A stretch of 64,000 nt of DNA, from NCBI GenBank assembly GCA_024734555.1, contig JANPWX010000056.1, forward strand, positions 8,964 through 72,963, written 5' to 3'. The position numbers and the translations under genes were made by a program. This stretch comes from Trochalopteron elliotii. Lineage: Eukaryota; Chordata; Aves; Passeriformes; Leiothrichidae. Shown piece after piece: positions 52,601 to 64,000 of the stretch. The notes below the pieces were generated by a model. That model was given only the letters and a program-made list of their open reading frames with translations. It ran no database searches and was not told where the DNA came from. Within the stretch, counting starts at the first letter, position 1; the number at the start of each line of letters is the position of its first letter.

Positions 52601-53825
52601 GGTAACTGAATTAAGTGTCCAGAAAGGTGCCAAGCAGTAAGAAGCTGTTACAATTTGAAGCAGGCTGCTCCAGATTACAGAACGTAAATACTTCTAGAAA
52701 AAAGTTACTTCCATCAACTTATAAAGAGAAAGTTCACTTTTTTCTGGAAGTGAAAAAATGTATTTCTTATGATTAGTACAAAGAAGAACTTAATTCATTC
52801 TTGAACTAAGTGTGATTCATACTGCTTATCTTCTCCTGCTTTCTGATACTGAACCCAGACCTAAAAACTCCTTACTGATTAATCCTTCCTGGTAAATGAT
52901 AAGCATCACCACACACCATCTGCATTTCCCTTTTCCATGCAAAGCCAATCATCCTTCATGTCTGCTTTTAATGCTTTCCCTTCATTTTTATTTTGATCCT
53001 ACCCCTCCACCTCTTTTGAAAAGGTATTTGCAAGTCACAATTCCCATTTCCGTACACAACAGAAGTAATTAAAATAGTAAAGGTATAGAAAGAGCCATAA
53101 CAGCATTGCTGCTCTCTGACCCCCTAAAAAAAAGCCTAGAAAAGCCCTAAACCACCTCCCAGCCCTGCTAAGCCCCTTCCAGGACACCTAGTCTGGTTTT
53201 ATCAGAAACTGTTAAGGGACTGATAATTTATCTTTAACCCTCACTGTTAATGAAGCTGAAGAGAGAATGCTGTTATTCATAATTATTTATCTGTGCACCA
53301 TCACATTTTTAACTCTCATAAGGCTCTCTCAGTGCATTTAATGATACTAATAACAATTTGAAACAGGTACTTTTATAACTCTTATAGTCACAGATGCTGA
53401 AAGCTATTACACCATTCTAAGGGACAATCCTTTGAAGAACCCTTCTACAAAAATATAAGTAACGTTTCTTAAAGCATACACAAAATGAAGAGAAGAAAGT
53501 GCAGCAGCATTCATGGCAAGTTTGGGGGTTTTTCCCCTGTGTATATGACTTTTCTCTGTAGGAATTAAATTAAGACAAGAAGCCAGTTGTGGAAGAGTGT
53601 AAATCATCAAATGTCAGACTAACCTGAGTTCTTTAATTACTCACATTCACCACCACACACTTAGAGGTGCAAGGACTGTCTTCTGCTACAGTAATTTTGC
53701 TGTAACTTTTGCTCTGAAACTAATAAAACCAATTGTTCTGTTTATGTTTTTGGTGGATTGACAGTGTGCACATAAGGTACAGAATGCCTTTTTCGTGTGA
53801 GCTCTGTGATTATTCTTCTGTCTTA

Positions 53826-53844
53826 CATGTCAACAGTTGACATG
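53826..53844. repeat. perfect 9-bp inverted repeat, 1-base centre
   Basis: CATGTCAAC, A, GTTGACATG. This is a near-perfect palindrome with a GTCAAC/GTTGAC core; the flanks do not extend it. Confidence 0.9.
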
Positions 53845-55601
53845 AACCCTCTCCTTCCTTACTCCTCCATTACAACCCTATACTGCATACTGACACTCCA
53901 CAACCTTAAGAAAAAATCACCCTGCAACGCATAAAAAAAATATTTTAAATACTGGTCTTTATCACATGATTGAAAACATGAGGGAATTTTCTTTCAGTAT
54001 GTTTCAATGTAGATTTCAAACCTCCCTGGGCAGGTCTGACCTTCCTCCCTAGTATTGTTTGCTCTCTGCCTTAAAGGTACCACAACATGTGCTTTGGAAA
54101 TGGGGTGTATTAAGTCATTTTGATGCATTTTCTGTGCACTCCAGGACTGTTAGTGCAGTGAATCAAGGAACCATGACAATTTTGCAACAGATGTAGCCTG
54201 TAAGCATATTAATATTCAGATGAATAAACAAGAGTCCCTTCCTTGCAGCATTCCTCAGGAACAGTCATTCTGTATGATGGTGTGGAGACACACTCTGGCT
54301 CTGAACTATAATCAAGTTTTCAAAAGCTTTTCCTAAACTAGAGAAGGCACTGGCACTTGAGAATCTAGAATGGGGCAGAATATATAATTTGAAATATAAT
54401 TTCTTTGCCCTCAGCACACACACAGACAAATGTTTTTCAAAACAAAAATACCACAAAGAAATTTACTAAGAAAGAAAATTCATGCAATGCCCAGTCTAGT
54501 TCATGGATCTGAGAATAATTAGAATACATTATTGCCCAGTGACAATTATTTTGAACTTTGTTAAACCTTATGATGAACCTATCCCTCTCAGTTTCTCCTA
54601 GGAGTGCTGGGAGGATTGCTCAGTGCAATATCTTTAAACTCTCATCTGAGGAGCACTGCAGACTGTCCCCATGGTGACCTTAGAGACACTTTAAAAAAAA
54701 CTAAATTCACTGTACATGAAATGTAGATTTTTCTGGCTAATGGCACAACTGATCTTTAACAGTTACAGTGCTGAGGATATCCTGCATTAGACTTTTCCTA
54801 TGCCACAAGTTCCTCTGCTGAGTGTTAAAATTCAACCCACAGAAAAGTGAAGCTTTGCAGGGATAGGCTGGAGGTGTCTCAAGCTTCAGGGACAGAACTC
54901 CCTTCTAAAGCTTTCAGTTGTATCCTGGTCTGAACTCTGAAAACATTTCAATTTCAGCTCAAATTCTGATGGAGGCTGTTCCTTAAATACACACATCCAG
55001 CAAAACGAAAACCAACAAAACCCCTCCAAACCAAACAAAAAATTAAACAAGAAAATCAAGAAAAACAAAACAAAAATACCCCCAAAACTCCCCTCAATAA
55101 CTTTTTGAAAAGTATCCCCAAAGGTCTGTCCTTGCCATTAGTAGCACAGATGCAGTGTACAAGTGATAGTAAGCCAACCTGAAATTTTTGAATTACAGAA
55201 ACATCTTAAAATGTCCTTAAACTGAAGTAATCAAATGGATATTCTTTTGCAAATTAATTAACAGATTTTTCACCTATCTGCCTGAAATGTGACCTCTAAT
55301 TTTTGTAAAAATCTGTTCAAAATTTCTTGCTGTTTCAAGAAACTGATCCAAGCTACTAATTATTTCACAGATATATCTTTTAATGTAAATTATGAAACAG
55401 AGCAGGCATGCTTCGTTCATCTTCTTAAACTAACATGGTCCCCTAATGTTCACATCACTTGGGAATAGGCAACTTAAAATTTCACAATAAGAAAGACATT
55501 ATTTAAGGATTAAGTGTATTTCCCGATTGCACTGCATTTCAAGATTTGGATGAGTACCAAATATTAAGACCTTTGTCTTCAGGACAGATTTGTGAAATCT
55601 C

Positions 55602-56486
55602 AATGAGTTTCTAAATCTGCAGATAACAAATCTTGTAAGGACTACAAATAAGCTAGGGGACAAGCTAGGAATTCAAATTAACCTGACAAGTAGGAAAGCA
55701 GCTGAAAAACAAAGGATGTTTATTCAGTGGGGACAAAGGCAAGGTTCTGTACCTAAGCATGAATAATTAGCTATGCAAATGTGGGACGTGGATCAAGTAG
55801 TTAGCAGTTTTACAGGAAGAGATATGATGTTTGTTGTTCATCAGCGATGAACACGAGTCAACAATGTTACACTGTTGAGTAAAAGCCAAATACCCCCCTC
55901 AGACTGCTGGAAATTACAGTCAAGATGCATCAGGCAATCTTTTCCCTCTAGGCAGGACCAATAAAACTTCAGCTGGAGCATGCCATGCAGATCCTCACTT
56001 TGATTTCCAGGAAATACAGACTAACTGGAGAGAGGGAAACAGGGCACTGAAACAGCCAGGGTTCATTACCTGTGACAAAAGACAGAAGTATTTGGAACTG
56101 CTTAGCTGAAAGAATAGAATACAGTAAATGTGAAATAATATAATAATAAATAAATAGTATAGAATAGAATAATAGAATAGTCTATAGAATAATAAATAGT
56201 CTATAAGTATGCAAAAGTGTTTTCTCAGACAGAAGTGATGAACACATCTGTATCCATAGTGTATTAGAGAAGACAAAATTGCGGTTGCAATAATAAAGAT
56301 TCAATTTCCTCCCCAGAAAATCAGCCTCTATTCCAGCCCTTCACCCTCCCTTCCAACACAAGTGAGATGGACATCATGTCTAACCTGGTATTTTTAACAG
56401 GAGAAAGAAATTACTGTTAGGAATAAAGAAGGTATAAGGGAGGCTACTAAAGCACTCCTGAAAGTCCCTTCCAGTAATATTTCTGT
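55602..56486 (+). mobile_element. CR1 LINE, older diverged copy, interrupted
   Basis: Order and spacing fit the CR1 reverse-transcriptase C-terminal region and 3' UTR. 55602-55630 resembles the AAGTTTGCAGATGATACAAA block. 55725-55760 matches GACAAAGGCAAGGTTCTG.ACCTA. 55848-55885 matches GAACA.GAGTCAACAATGT followed by AAAAGCCAAA. 55955-55985 matches the CTCAGCTGGAGTA-type segment. A tail with ACTCCTGAAAGTCCCTTCCAG at 56453-56473 matches the 3' end. An AT-rich AGAAT/AATA microsatellite (56111-56210) interrupts the copy, and 56210-56440 is hard to align. The coding frame is heavily broken. The wording is closer to older CR1 subfamilies than the 45.5-kb copy, which is an inference without an alignment. 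Confidence 0.78.
56111..56210. repeat. AGAAT/AATAA-type low-complexity repeat inside CR1
   Basis: About 100 bases of irregular AGAATAGAAT, AATAATA and AATAGTCTATA units, most likely expanded from an A-rich part of the surrounding CR1 copy. The 93-codon Tyr/Ile/Phe-rich minus-strand frame across it is compositional. Confidence 0.85.
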
Positions 56487-59400
56487 TAAAACCTGGCATG
56501 TACAGGTTCATACACAGACCAAGAGCCAGAGAGTAAGGGCAATGAGATCATGAGGAGAAATCTCTCCTCCTGTATCTTTTCTCCAATTTTCCTTAATTGT
56601 GGCAGAAGCACACAGGAGGGATAGAATCAGCTGAAGCTTCTAACTGTTATTTGGTATTAGGGGAAGAACATGTGCCTAGCTTCTCCAATTTGGGCTGGCA
56701 GTCAGGTTTTCTACCTTGAGAAAAACACTGAAAAGTCATACCTAACAACTTATTCAGAGCAATAACTCAACATTGTTCATTCTCATCATTAGCTGCTGTT
56801 TTGCTCCCAACTACAGCGATTAACATGCATCCTTTTGAATTAGGCAGGCACATGCCCTTGGAGTACAGACAGAAGAAGGGAGCATTCCTCTACTGAGAGA
56901 ACACTGCCATTGTCATTTCAGAAACTACTAGAGACAAAGGAAAGCCTTGGCTCAAACACTACAATTACTCCAGACTAACAAAAAGGAAGAGGCTGGGTCA
57001 GAAAAGAGCTCCTCCAGCTTTGCTTTACAAAGAACACATTCTCTGAGTTTTTTGTTTGGGAATCTGGTTTTTTTTTGGGGGGTATGCATGGGTGTGTGTG
57101 CATTCAGGGGTTTTTATTTTATATAAACCAATATACTGCCCAAGATTTTTATACCCATCACACTCCCTAATTCATAGGATTAAATTACAAATCAGATATT
57201 CTGATGCAAGGCTGAAACCCTGCAGAGATCATATAGGTGGTGGAAAACAGTGAAATATGGGAATAAATGGTAGAGTTGTGCCGTTATATTTCAAGAAAAG
57301 TTGTTGCTTCCTAGGACTACAGCAAGTACTTAATGAAAAGCCAAAAAGACACAGAACATTAAGAAACATTTAAAATCCAGACACCTTGGTCTTTCTTATG
57401 GTATATATCCATCTAGAAAAGGGTTTTCACTGCCTTGTGGAAAGTTCATTCCAGAGCAGAAACCGTATCAGAGGTAAACATGGTAACTGACAGGTGAAAT
57501 CAAACAGAAACAAGCACTGAGAGTTAACATCAAAGGAAGCCTGGAGTTGTATTTATAAACCAGAAATATACAGCAAGGAATTGTTGTGCACATATGGTCT
57601 GTGGTGCTGCAGCAGTATCTATCTTTGCTATCACAGTCTAAAAAAAAAAAAAAAAACAAACACCAAAACCACAAAACAGCTATGTTATTGCTTTGAATCT
57701 GATCGTTCCCATCATCCAAATTCTATTTCTTGATGTAAACATACTGAGGATATTTTGAGAAGAGAAATCACCACCCAAAGTGGTCAAAGGCCTCATACAG
57801 CAAATGGGACAAGAAAATGAAAATATATCTACATCTCAAGTAAAAATAATGCCAGGCAGCAGATCTTCATGTAATATTTGCTAGGCTGTAATGTTTTGTA
57901 AATTAAATTTCTGAAGGGAGTTTGTATGTGTAAACACAGCAAGCAGTACTTAGTTAATCCATAAATGTATTGGCTCAAGGAACAGTTTTACCACATGGTG
58001 CTGTTTAGAAATCTGTGAGGCTTCTAGAAATTCAGAATTTCACTCTGCAAAAGAGCTTTAATTCCTGTTGCCCTGAATTTTCATAGTATCAAGTTTCAGA
58101 ATACCTATTGGCAAAAATAACAACACTGATTCCAATAAAATGCAATTTATTGTAGTGAAAACAGCTAGACAGATTAGACTTTAGGATGCATTCTCCTCTT
58201 GATATACATGTTTAATTCCTCTCAGCACTAAAGGGTATCATTTGCGTGTTTCAGAGCAGACTATATGCCTTTCAATGTTACTGTAATATGCAGGTTCCAT
58301 TTCAAAAATGAGTGGGTGTTAAATACAAGAGCACAGCACACAGTACTCAAGATGATTTAATGATACAAATAACATGACTGCACCATGCCAGGAGGGTTCA
58401 GTGTGGCTGAAGGAGATTTAAGTTAGCAGCCCTCTCCATCAGATAATTTCTAAGGCCACCAGAATGTTTGCTTTTAGTTATTTGTGTTTGCTGTGTTCAG
58501 CTAAGAGACTGCCCCTTCTAGCCCATGTATCCAGACAAGTAAGACTCTTGCAACGGGGCTCGCCAAAAAACCCTGCAGTAGAAAGACATAAATTACATCA
58601 GTTACACCTCCATGCTTTAAAACACCTCTATCAGTGTGTTAAATACATAAGGTATTTACGATTTGCTTTGAAAAATTGAATTATGACCAGAAGCCAGGGG
58701 TTTTTACATTATTTCTTCATGTTTCTCACTAATTTTACAGAGCCTTGGGCGAGTAACACAATATTTATGTCTCAGTTAGTCTTTGAGGTTAACAGTTGGA
58801 CTCCATCTTGCAGGTATTTTCCCGCCTTAATGAGTCTACAATCTCTGATGGAAGTGAGGTTTAACTAGAGATTGCTGACTATTTGGCAAGATCAGTAGGA
58901 ACATCACAAAAATGCAAAGCATTTCCTTAGGTGGTACAAATGCTTCAATAAAGACTAGATATCAAGTGGTGCTGGTATTAAATATGAGGTCAAACACTTG
59001 GAGTAGGAGGCAGGAATAAATAGAGGAACAAGAGAAAATTTCAGCTGTCAGAATAGCTATATTTTCAAGATAGATTAGATTTTCTCATCTGTTTTGACTT
59101 CAACACTGACTGTGGGACAGAGCCTAGCAAAATATTTTACTAACTTATGAAAATAAATGGTTGGATGCAACCCCAAATACGTTTATACACATGGCACTCC
59201 AGTACTGATCAACAGAGATGTCTTAGAAAGTGACCCAGAGCATCTGAAGCAAACAAAAAAATAAACTGCAATTTAACTACACGTTCATTCAAATGCCTGG
59301 CACCAAGCAAACAGTCAAACTTCTGAAGAGGCCTGCTAAAAACAAATTTAAAAAAAACCCAAAATGAACAAATAAACTTCCAGCCCCCTCACCCCTTACT

Positions 59401-60009
59401 ATAGTAACAATGAAGCAATAGGTTAGACATACCAGAATTATATTATCACCATTATATTCTGGTCCAGAAGTGATAAAAATTTAGAGGAACATGAAATATT
59501 TGATAGAGTTGCACTTCTCTTAGTTTTCTTAAATTGACTAACACACTCTCAGCAGGCAGACTAAAAGATAAAGTCAAGTCAAAACCTTTTCTGAATAACT
59601 TTGAAGATATCCTACTCTCACAACAGAGAAACTAGCACCAATCTAGTTTTACATCCCATTTACATGTAGTTACAAACAGAAATGTATGAAAGAAAACCCA
59701 AAACCCCTCAGGTGACAGGAATAATGCTTTTGAAGTATAAAAGTGCTTCATGGCAATACCTGGGAGATAAAATGCACAGACTTAGGTTTTTTTCTTCTTC
59801 AAGAAAAAAAAAAAACTTGCAGGACATTGAAGAAAACAAAAGAATCATTTGTTGCACTCGGGTGGGAATGTCAGCTCCTCCCCCAAGGGATGCCAAGGTT
59901 GCATTTCTCCACCCAAGGGGTTGGCAGAGCCAAGGCAAAGACATCCTATTGTCTTCTCAGCAAACCTACTAACTTTTTTTTTTTTACAATTAAAATAGAG
60001 TTGGATAGC
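56487..60009. other. AT-rich unique non-coding sequence
   Basis: No gene is visible. An A run of 17 lies at 57640-57656. Open frames (for example 57468-57719 on the minus strand, 58464-58679 on the plus strand) are short and without recognisable motifs. 59850-59940 begins the rise in GC leading into the next block. Confidence 0.5.
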
Positions 60010-60635
60010 AAGGGACACAGACAAAGTTTAAAACCCCTTTTTCACCCCTTTACCCCAAGCTTTACTCCACTACCTCACTACCAGGTCCTCTCCCTCCCCA
60101 GGCAGGGCAGGGGCACTGGGGCCAGCACACAGCAGTACCTGTCTGCAGCTCCTTTCTCCACGGGGTCTGCTCCAGCATGGCCTTCCCCCCACAGGGCACA
60201 TCTCCCCAGGGATAAAGCTGCTCCTGACACAGGCCCCACCTCACCAAGCAGAATCGCTGCTGGAACACCCCCTGTCATCCCCACTAGGTGCTCCCAGGTG
60301 CTCTTCCCGCTCTCCTCACGGCCTGAGGGGTGGAACCCAAAAAGGTGCGCCTGCACCACCATGCCCATGGCTGAGGGCTCAGCTGTGCTCTGGGGGCAGC
60401 TGCAACAGCCTGGAAACGGCTGGAACAGCCTGGAACTGGCTGGAACAGGATGGAACAGCCTGGATGTAGCCAGGGCAGCCCCAGTGCTGACCCCCCTCGG
60501 GTGGGCCCAGCAGCACCAGCTCCTCACCGTGTAGACCCAGTAGAGACCATGAGGGCCATGCCATGAGGGCCAGGCACAGGCCAAGCTGGGAACTCTCATC
60601 CCACCTGTAATATTTACACTTTTAAAACCTTGCAC
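60010..60635 (-). mobile_element. GC-rich block, probable degraded ERV/LTR-type avian repeat
   Basis: This is the most GC-rich stretch of the window and is sharply bounded. Read on the minus strand, parts of 60060-60190 resemble phrases of a common avian endogenous-retrovirus-type repeat that I know only by general pattern: a CATGCTGGAGCAG-like block, a GGGGAGGGAG run, then a GGAGTAAAGCTTGGG-like segment followed by T-rich sequence near 59990. I cannot place LTR ends, target-site duplications or any intact retroviral gene. The 263-codon plus-strand (59743-60534) and 185-codon minus-strand (60078-60635) frames overlap each other and show no reverse-transcriptase, protease, gag or env motif. 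An unrelated GC-rich satellite-bearing region is the alternative. Confidence 0.35.
60401..60470 (+). repeat. minisatellite, seven 10-bp units
   Basis: Seven consecutive 10-bp units lie in exact register. The consensus is TGGAACAGCC, with variants TGCAACAGCC, TGGAAACGGC, TGGAACTGGC, TGGAACAGGA and TGGATGTAGC. Because 10 is not a multiple of 3, the encoded peptide cycles through frames; the GWNSLEL/GWNSLDV echo in the overlapping frame comes from a 30-bp superperiod, not protein selection. Confidence 0.93.
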
Positions 60636-63600
60636 TCATCTGAGTGAGTGGTGTTGGGCAATTCCACACTGGGCACCACATGAACCATTTTTCAAGGCGT
60701 CCACAGAAGGCGGGAGATTCCCTCTCCCACCCTCTCTCCACACCAACAAGCAGCCCCTCAGCCCAAGCCTTGCTTTGACAGAAGCTGCCCTTAAATTGTG
60801 GTGTTAACACTTGCCATCTAATCGGAGTGCTTCTCTAACTGGTCACTGGCCACCACCATGCCCAGAGGATGAAGAAACCATGGATGTTGATGTACCAAGC
60901 CCCAAGTGTGGGTGAATGCAATCCATGATTTTCCAAGATGCGGTCTCGCTCAGATTTTTACTCCAAAGATTCAATGCCCCTTTGATGCCTAACCAAACTA
61001 GCAATTAGTTGTTAAGGCGAGTCTGAAATGTCAAAATAAAACCAGTAGATTTAATCAGAATTTCCATGGTAGCTGAAATTATGCTGCTTAATGGCTGAAA
61101 TGGGTTGCAATAAAAGTGAGTTGACTGTGTATCCCTGAAAATCGATTCCTGGAAGAACAGTCAAACACAATTGCTTCAGGAAAGAACATTAAAAAAATAT
61201 TAAACCATGGGTCTCTCAATTGCCTTAAAACATGGGCATAAAATCTAAATCTCTTTAGGAGTATACCAAATTTAGGCGTAGATTTAGCTGGAGAAAATAA
61301 ATTTAGAAAGGGAGATTTCATTTGGAATAAATCTTCAGAACAGCCTAGCTGATTGCCTTTTCATAAAGACTACATCTTCTGGGGGAAAAACATGTTGACT
61401 AACTCTCCCTGGTGCTTTGGATATTTGAGGATTTTTGGTGAAATATCTCATTGTTTTCATTTTATAGCCACAGACAATAGTGCTCTCTCATGAGGACAAT
61501 GTATACAAAAAAGGTAAAAAATCTTGATTTGAAAATGGTGAGTTGGATCTATGAAGTCAAAACTGGAAACATCATTCTATATATGACACTTAAATTGAAC
61601 AAGTATCTAAAAGTATCAAACAAACATTTAAAAGATAAAAATATTTGATAAACAAGATTGTTGTGTTGATATTACCACAGACACCAATTTCACAACATCT
61701 AAAGAGGCACGTGCACATCATGTTTACAACTTTTTTGAGGTGAAATACTCTGCCACTCATGTTCATTCTTAAGGATTCCTTGCAGTTTGACAATTAAATG
61801 TTCTATGTCTCAATACATTGTGGTTTTATACAAGATATTTGGGGGAAAAAAAGAAAAAAAGATGGAAATTGGTATTCTTTTTGCAGCTCTCTTTCTGGAT
61901 AATGACACAGAAAATGCTTCCATCATGCAAATTAATCTTGTGGAGAGATATGACACTGATGTTAACTATCTTGCTGTCAAATTTTAAAGCAATATCTCAT
62001 TTTTCTTTAATTTTTGTAATATTTAAATCTATCAATATGCTTTAAAAAGCAAAGTAAATGGGAAAAGGAACTTTATTATCTTTACCTACATGTCCATTTT
62101 ATGTTAATAATGTTCAGGGTTCAAAAGCTGAAGCTCTAGGAAAGGGTAACAATTTCATATTTTGTCATTGCATGATGAGAAAGGACAAGTGCAATAACAA
62201 TGCAGCAGATATGAGGGTTTTCACAGTTAGCAGCCTGCCTGTCACACCCCTCATTATCTTACATGCAGATGGCTTTTAAAATATTTTTCCCAAGTATCCT
62301 GCAATACTGAAATGAATTCTATAAAATGATTTGCCATATGTTTATAAATACTACATACATAATGATTACACCTAGGCTGAAAGGCAGGGACATTTGCATA
62401 TGGAAGCTGTCAGATATCTCACTAATGGGCAATATTATTTATACATTCACCTTACAATTAATTACAGTTGAAGATTACTACTGAGAGAAAAATTAAAGAC
62501 AGTTGGTTTAGCACAGTTTCACAGGCTTCATATAGATGTATTGAACTACCTAAACACAATTTAGAAAGTCGGGAAAGGTTGTGTGGATACCTAACCTTGC
62601 TGCTGAAAATACACAGCCACACACTTATCTCTTTCATCCCAAATGAACATTTTGGGAATAGCACAAACACTGTGACAGGTACTTGGAATCTAATATTGAT
62701 ATCAAAAGAGCAAAAATTAGATAAATACTCCAGCAAATGCCAAGTCTAAGGGCTGCAATGACAAGAACTTTAGGAAATATTGGAAATAGCTGCCCATCCA
62801 GAGAATTTTTCTTACAGGGATATTTAGTGAAAGATGTGTGTAAAAGATGCACCATTTCTTATTAACAAATTAACTGCAAAGTCATTTGCAGCTCACAAAC
62901 ACACAGGGCAGGAGCAACGAGAGGAAAGGAACAGGCTGATGGGCCAGCAAGAGCCAAGTACACAGAGTGGCCTGCCAGGGAGGGAGCAGGGAGATGCAAG
63001 GCAGGCAATTTTGTCCCACCTCCTGCCTTGGCTGCCCCATCTGCCAGGTGATGTCTTCTGTAACTCACAGAATATCCTGCAGCTGAATTACCTGGTTTTG
63101 CCTGGCATGGAGAGTGGCTGCCAACCTGGCAAAAGCTTGTTACACCTGTTGTGTCTTTGCATTTTAATGTCATTGTTTATCATTACTGTTGCATTAACTG
63201 CTGCCTCCCTCAAGAAATATGGGTAGTTCAATCTATAATGGTATTCTTCTACTCTGTGTGAAAACCTTCTTGCTCTTCTTTTGGGTAAATTTGCAAATCC
63301 AAGTTAGAAATAGCAACCTGTTTACACTTATATTTTGTGTATTCTAAATGATTAAAAGCAGTGTCCAAAACAGCAGTGGACCTAGGTCTCAGACCAAAGA
63401 AGAGGTCATTCCCCTTTATTTTGCTGCTGCTTCATCCAGTGTTTAATTACCTTCAGCTAAATACCCCTAAAACTGCTGAATATGAATTTGTTTTTATCTT
63501 CGTAGTTCTTCCCCTTCCTGCTAACTCACAGAATTTCCTATTGTAGACAACCTTTGTTTTGATCTCTGCTTAGATAACTTTTTTTTGTATAAAGGACCTT

Positions 63601-64000
63601 TTTTTTTTCTTTCAATCCACACAACATGATGGTGACTCTCCATGCAATCTCTTATTTTCTTTCACTGTATGTGTTCTGTGGTAGCTGTTAGCTCTGCATT
63701 GAGAGATGTCCCAGAATGCAAGTGCTGAATTACTAATGCACATGTAGGCATTCAGAAAACGTACCATATGAATCTCAAATAGCATCTAATTTGACATTAG
63801 AGCCTATTCAGCATGCACAATGTTCACATAACAACCACAGTCCACAGTCATGTTGTTCTGAGAATCATACAATCACTTTGTTAGACCCTCTTTCAGAAAG
63901 GCTGCTTTTCCAGTCCAGCACATGAGCCTGAAAGTAAAATCATTGTGTTGGAAATTTCTCAGTAATTATAAATCCTCTAGAAACAAACTAATTTGTATGT
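60636..64000. other. unique non-coding sequence, locally GC-raised
   Basis: No gene is called. 60640-60870 is still GC-rich and low in repeats; 60870-62830 is AT-rich. At 62890-63150 GC rises again and a 130-codon plus-strand frame (62834-63226) ends with a hydrophobic stretch of about 20 residues followed by SLKKYG, overlapped by a 103-codon minus-strand frame. I recognise neither. The last 800 bases are AT-rich with short T runs (63594-63608). Confidence 0.45.

Larger units (their letters stand above)
48229..55601. other. AT-rich unique non-coding sequence
   Basis: No gene is visible. It holds the (AT)14 microsatellite at 49638-49665, an exon-like AG...GT pair at 49367-49438, a donor-like GTAAGT at 51458-51463 behind a 98-codon frame (51365-51661) with no recognisable domain, a 19-bp inverted repeat at 53826-53844, and an A/C-rich patch at about 55000-55095. 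Confidence 0.5.

Noticed and set aside
59743..60534. 263-codon plus-strand open frame, the longest in the window
   Set aside because: Its second half lies in the GC-rich block where stop codons are rare and a minus-strand frame of 185 codons overlaps it; it crosses a 10-bp minisatellite, includes a Phe run from a T tract, and shows no domain.
63855..63900. GAGAATCATACAATCACTTTG, resembling an antisense CR1 3' end
   Set aside because: The following sequence lacks the GGTTGGAAGGGACC-type block that identifies CR1, so the match is too short.
1..64000. CRISPR arrays, bacterial operons, ribosome binding sites, phage or plasmid genes
   Set aside because: There are no regularly spaced direct repeats with unique spacers and no runs of coding-length frames; the CR1 copies place the sequence in a vertebrate, most likely avian, genome.
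1..64000. Known microRNA genes
   Set aside because: I looked for several well-known mature sequences (let-7, miR-9, miR-124, miR-125, miR-30 types) by eye and saw none; the stem-loops found have arms of only 7 to 13 bp, too short for precursors.

Overview
This window looks like non-coding DNA from a bird nuclear genome. The base composition is AT-rich and long open frames are almost absent. Three pieces of CR1 LINE, the dominant avian retrotransposon, are recognisable: about 45455-45970 (+), 48171-48228 (-) and 55602-56486 (+). Sparse interspersed repeats, short microsatellites and patches of higher GC fit a gene-poor intergenic or long-intron segment of an avian chromosome. The species and locus cannot be named from the sequence alone.

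Layout. 1-16547 is AT-rich unique sequence with no repeat I can name; it holds three exon-like segments (3435-3728, 5123-5250, 7894-7980). A 150-bp A/C-rich tract lies at 16548-16700. 16701-28600 is again unique, with small hairpins, runs and a 45-bp partial duplication at 21560-21627. 28740-30290 is a GC-richer block containing the densest CpG cluster I noticed (29949-30079). 30300-45450 is AT-rich and holds the 42327-42421 exon candidate and the small open frame at 43785-43976. 45455-56490 carries all three CR1 pieces and the best AT microsatellite. 60010-60635 is a strongly GC-rich block with a 10-bp minisatellite; on the minus strand it resembles degraded avian endogenous-retrovirus-type repeat sequence.

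I found no gene supported by homology, no tRNA, rRNA or known microRNA, and no CRISPR array or prokaryotic operon. The longest open frames (263 and 185 codons) sit in the GC-rich block at 60 kb, where stop codons are rare for compositional reasons. Exon-like segments are reported only as hypotheses, because AT-rich DNA of this length yields AG...GT pairs around short open frames by chance. I see no evidence of a new biological system. The items most worth a check are the CpG cluster at 30.0 kb, the exon candidates, and the perfect inverted repeats at 20658-20688 and 47493-47528.
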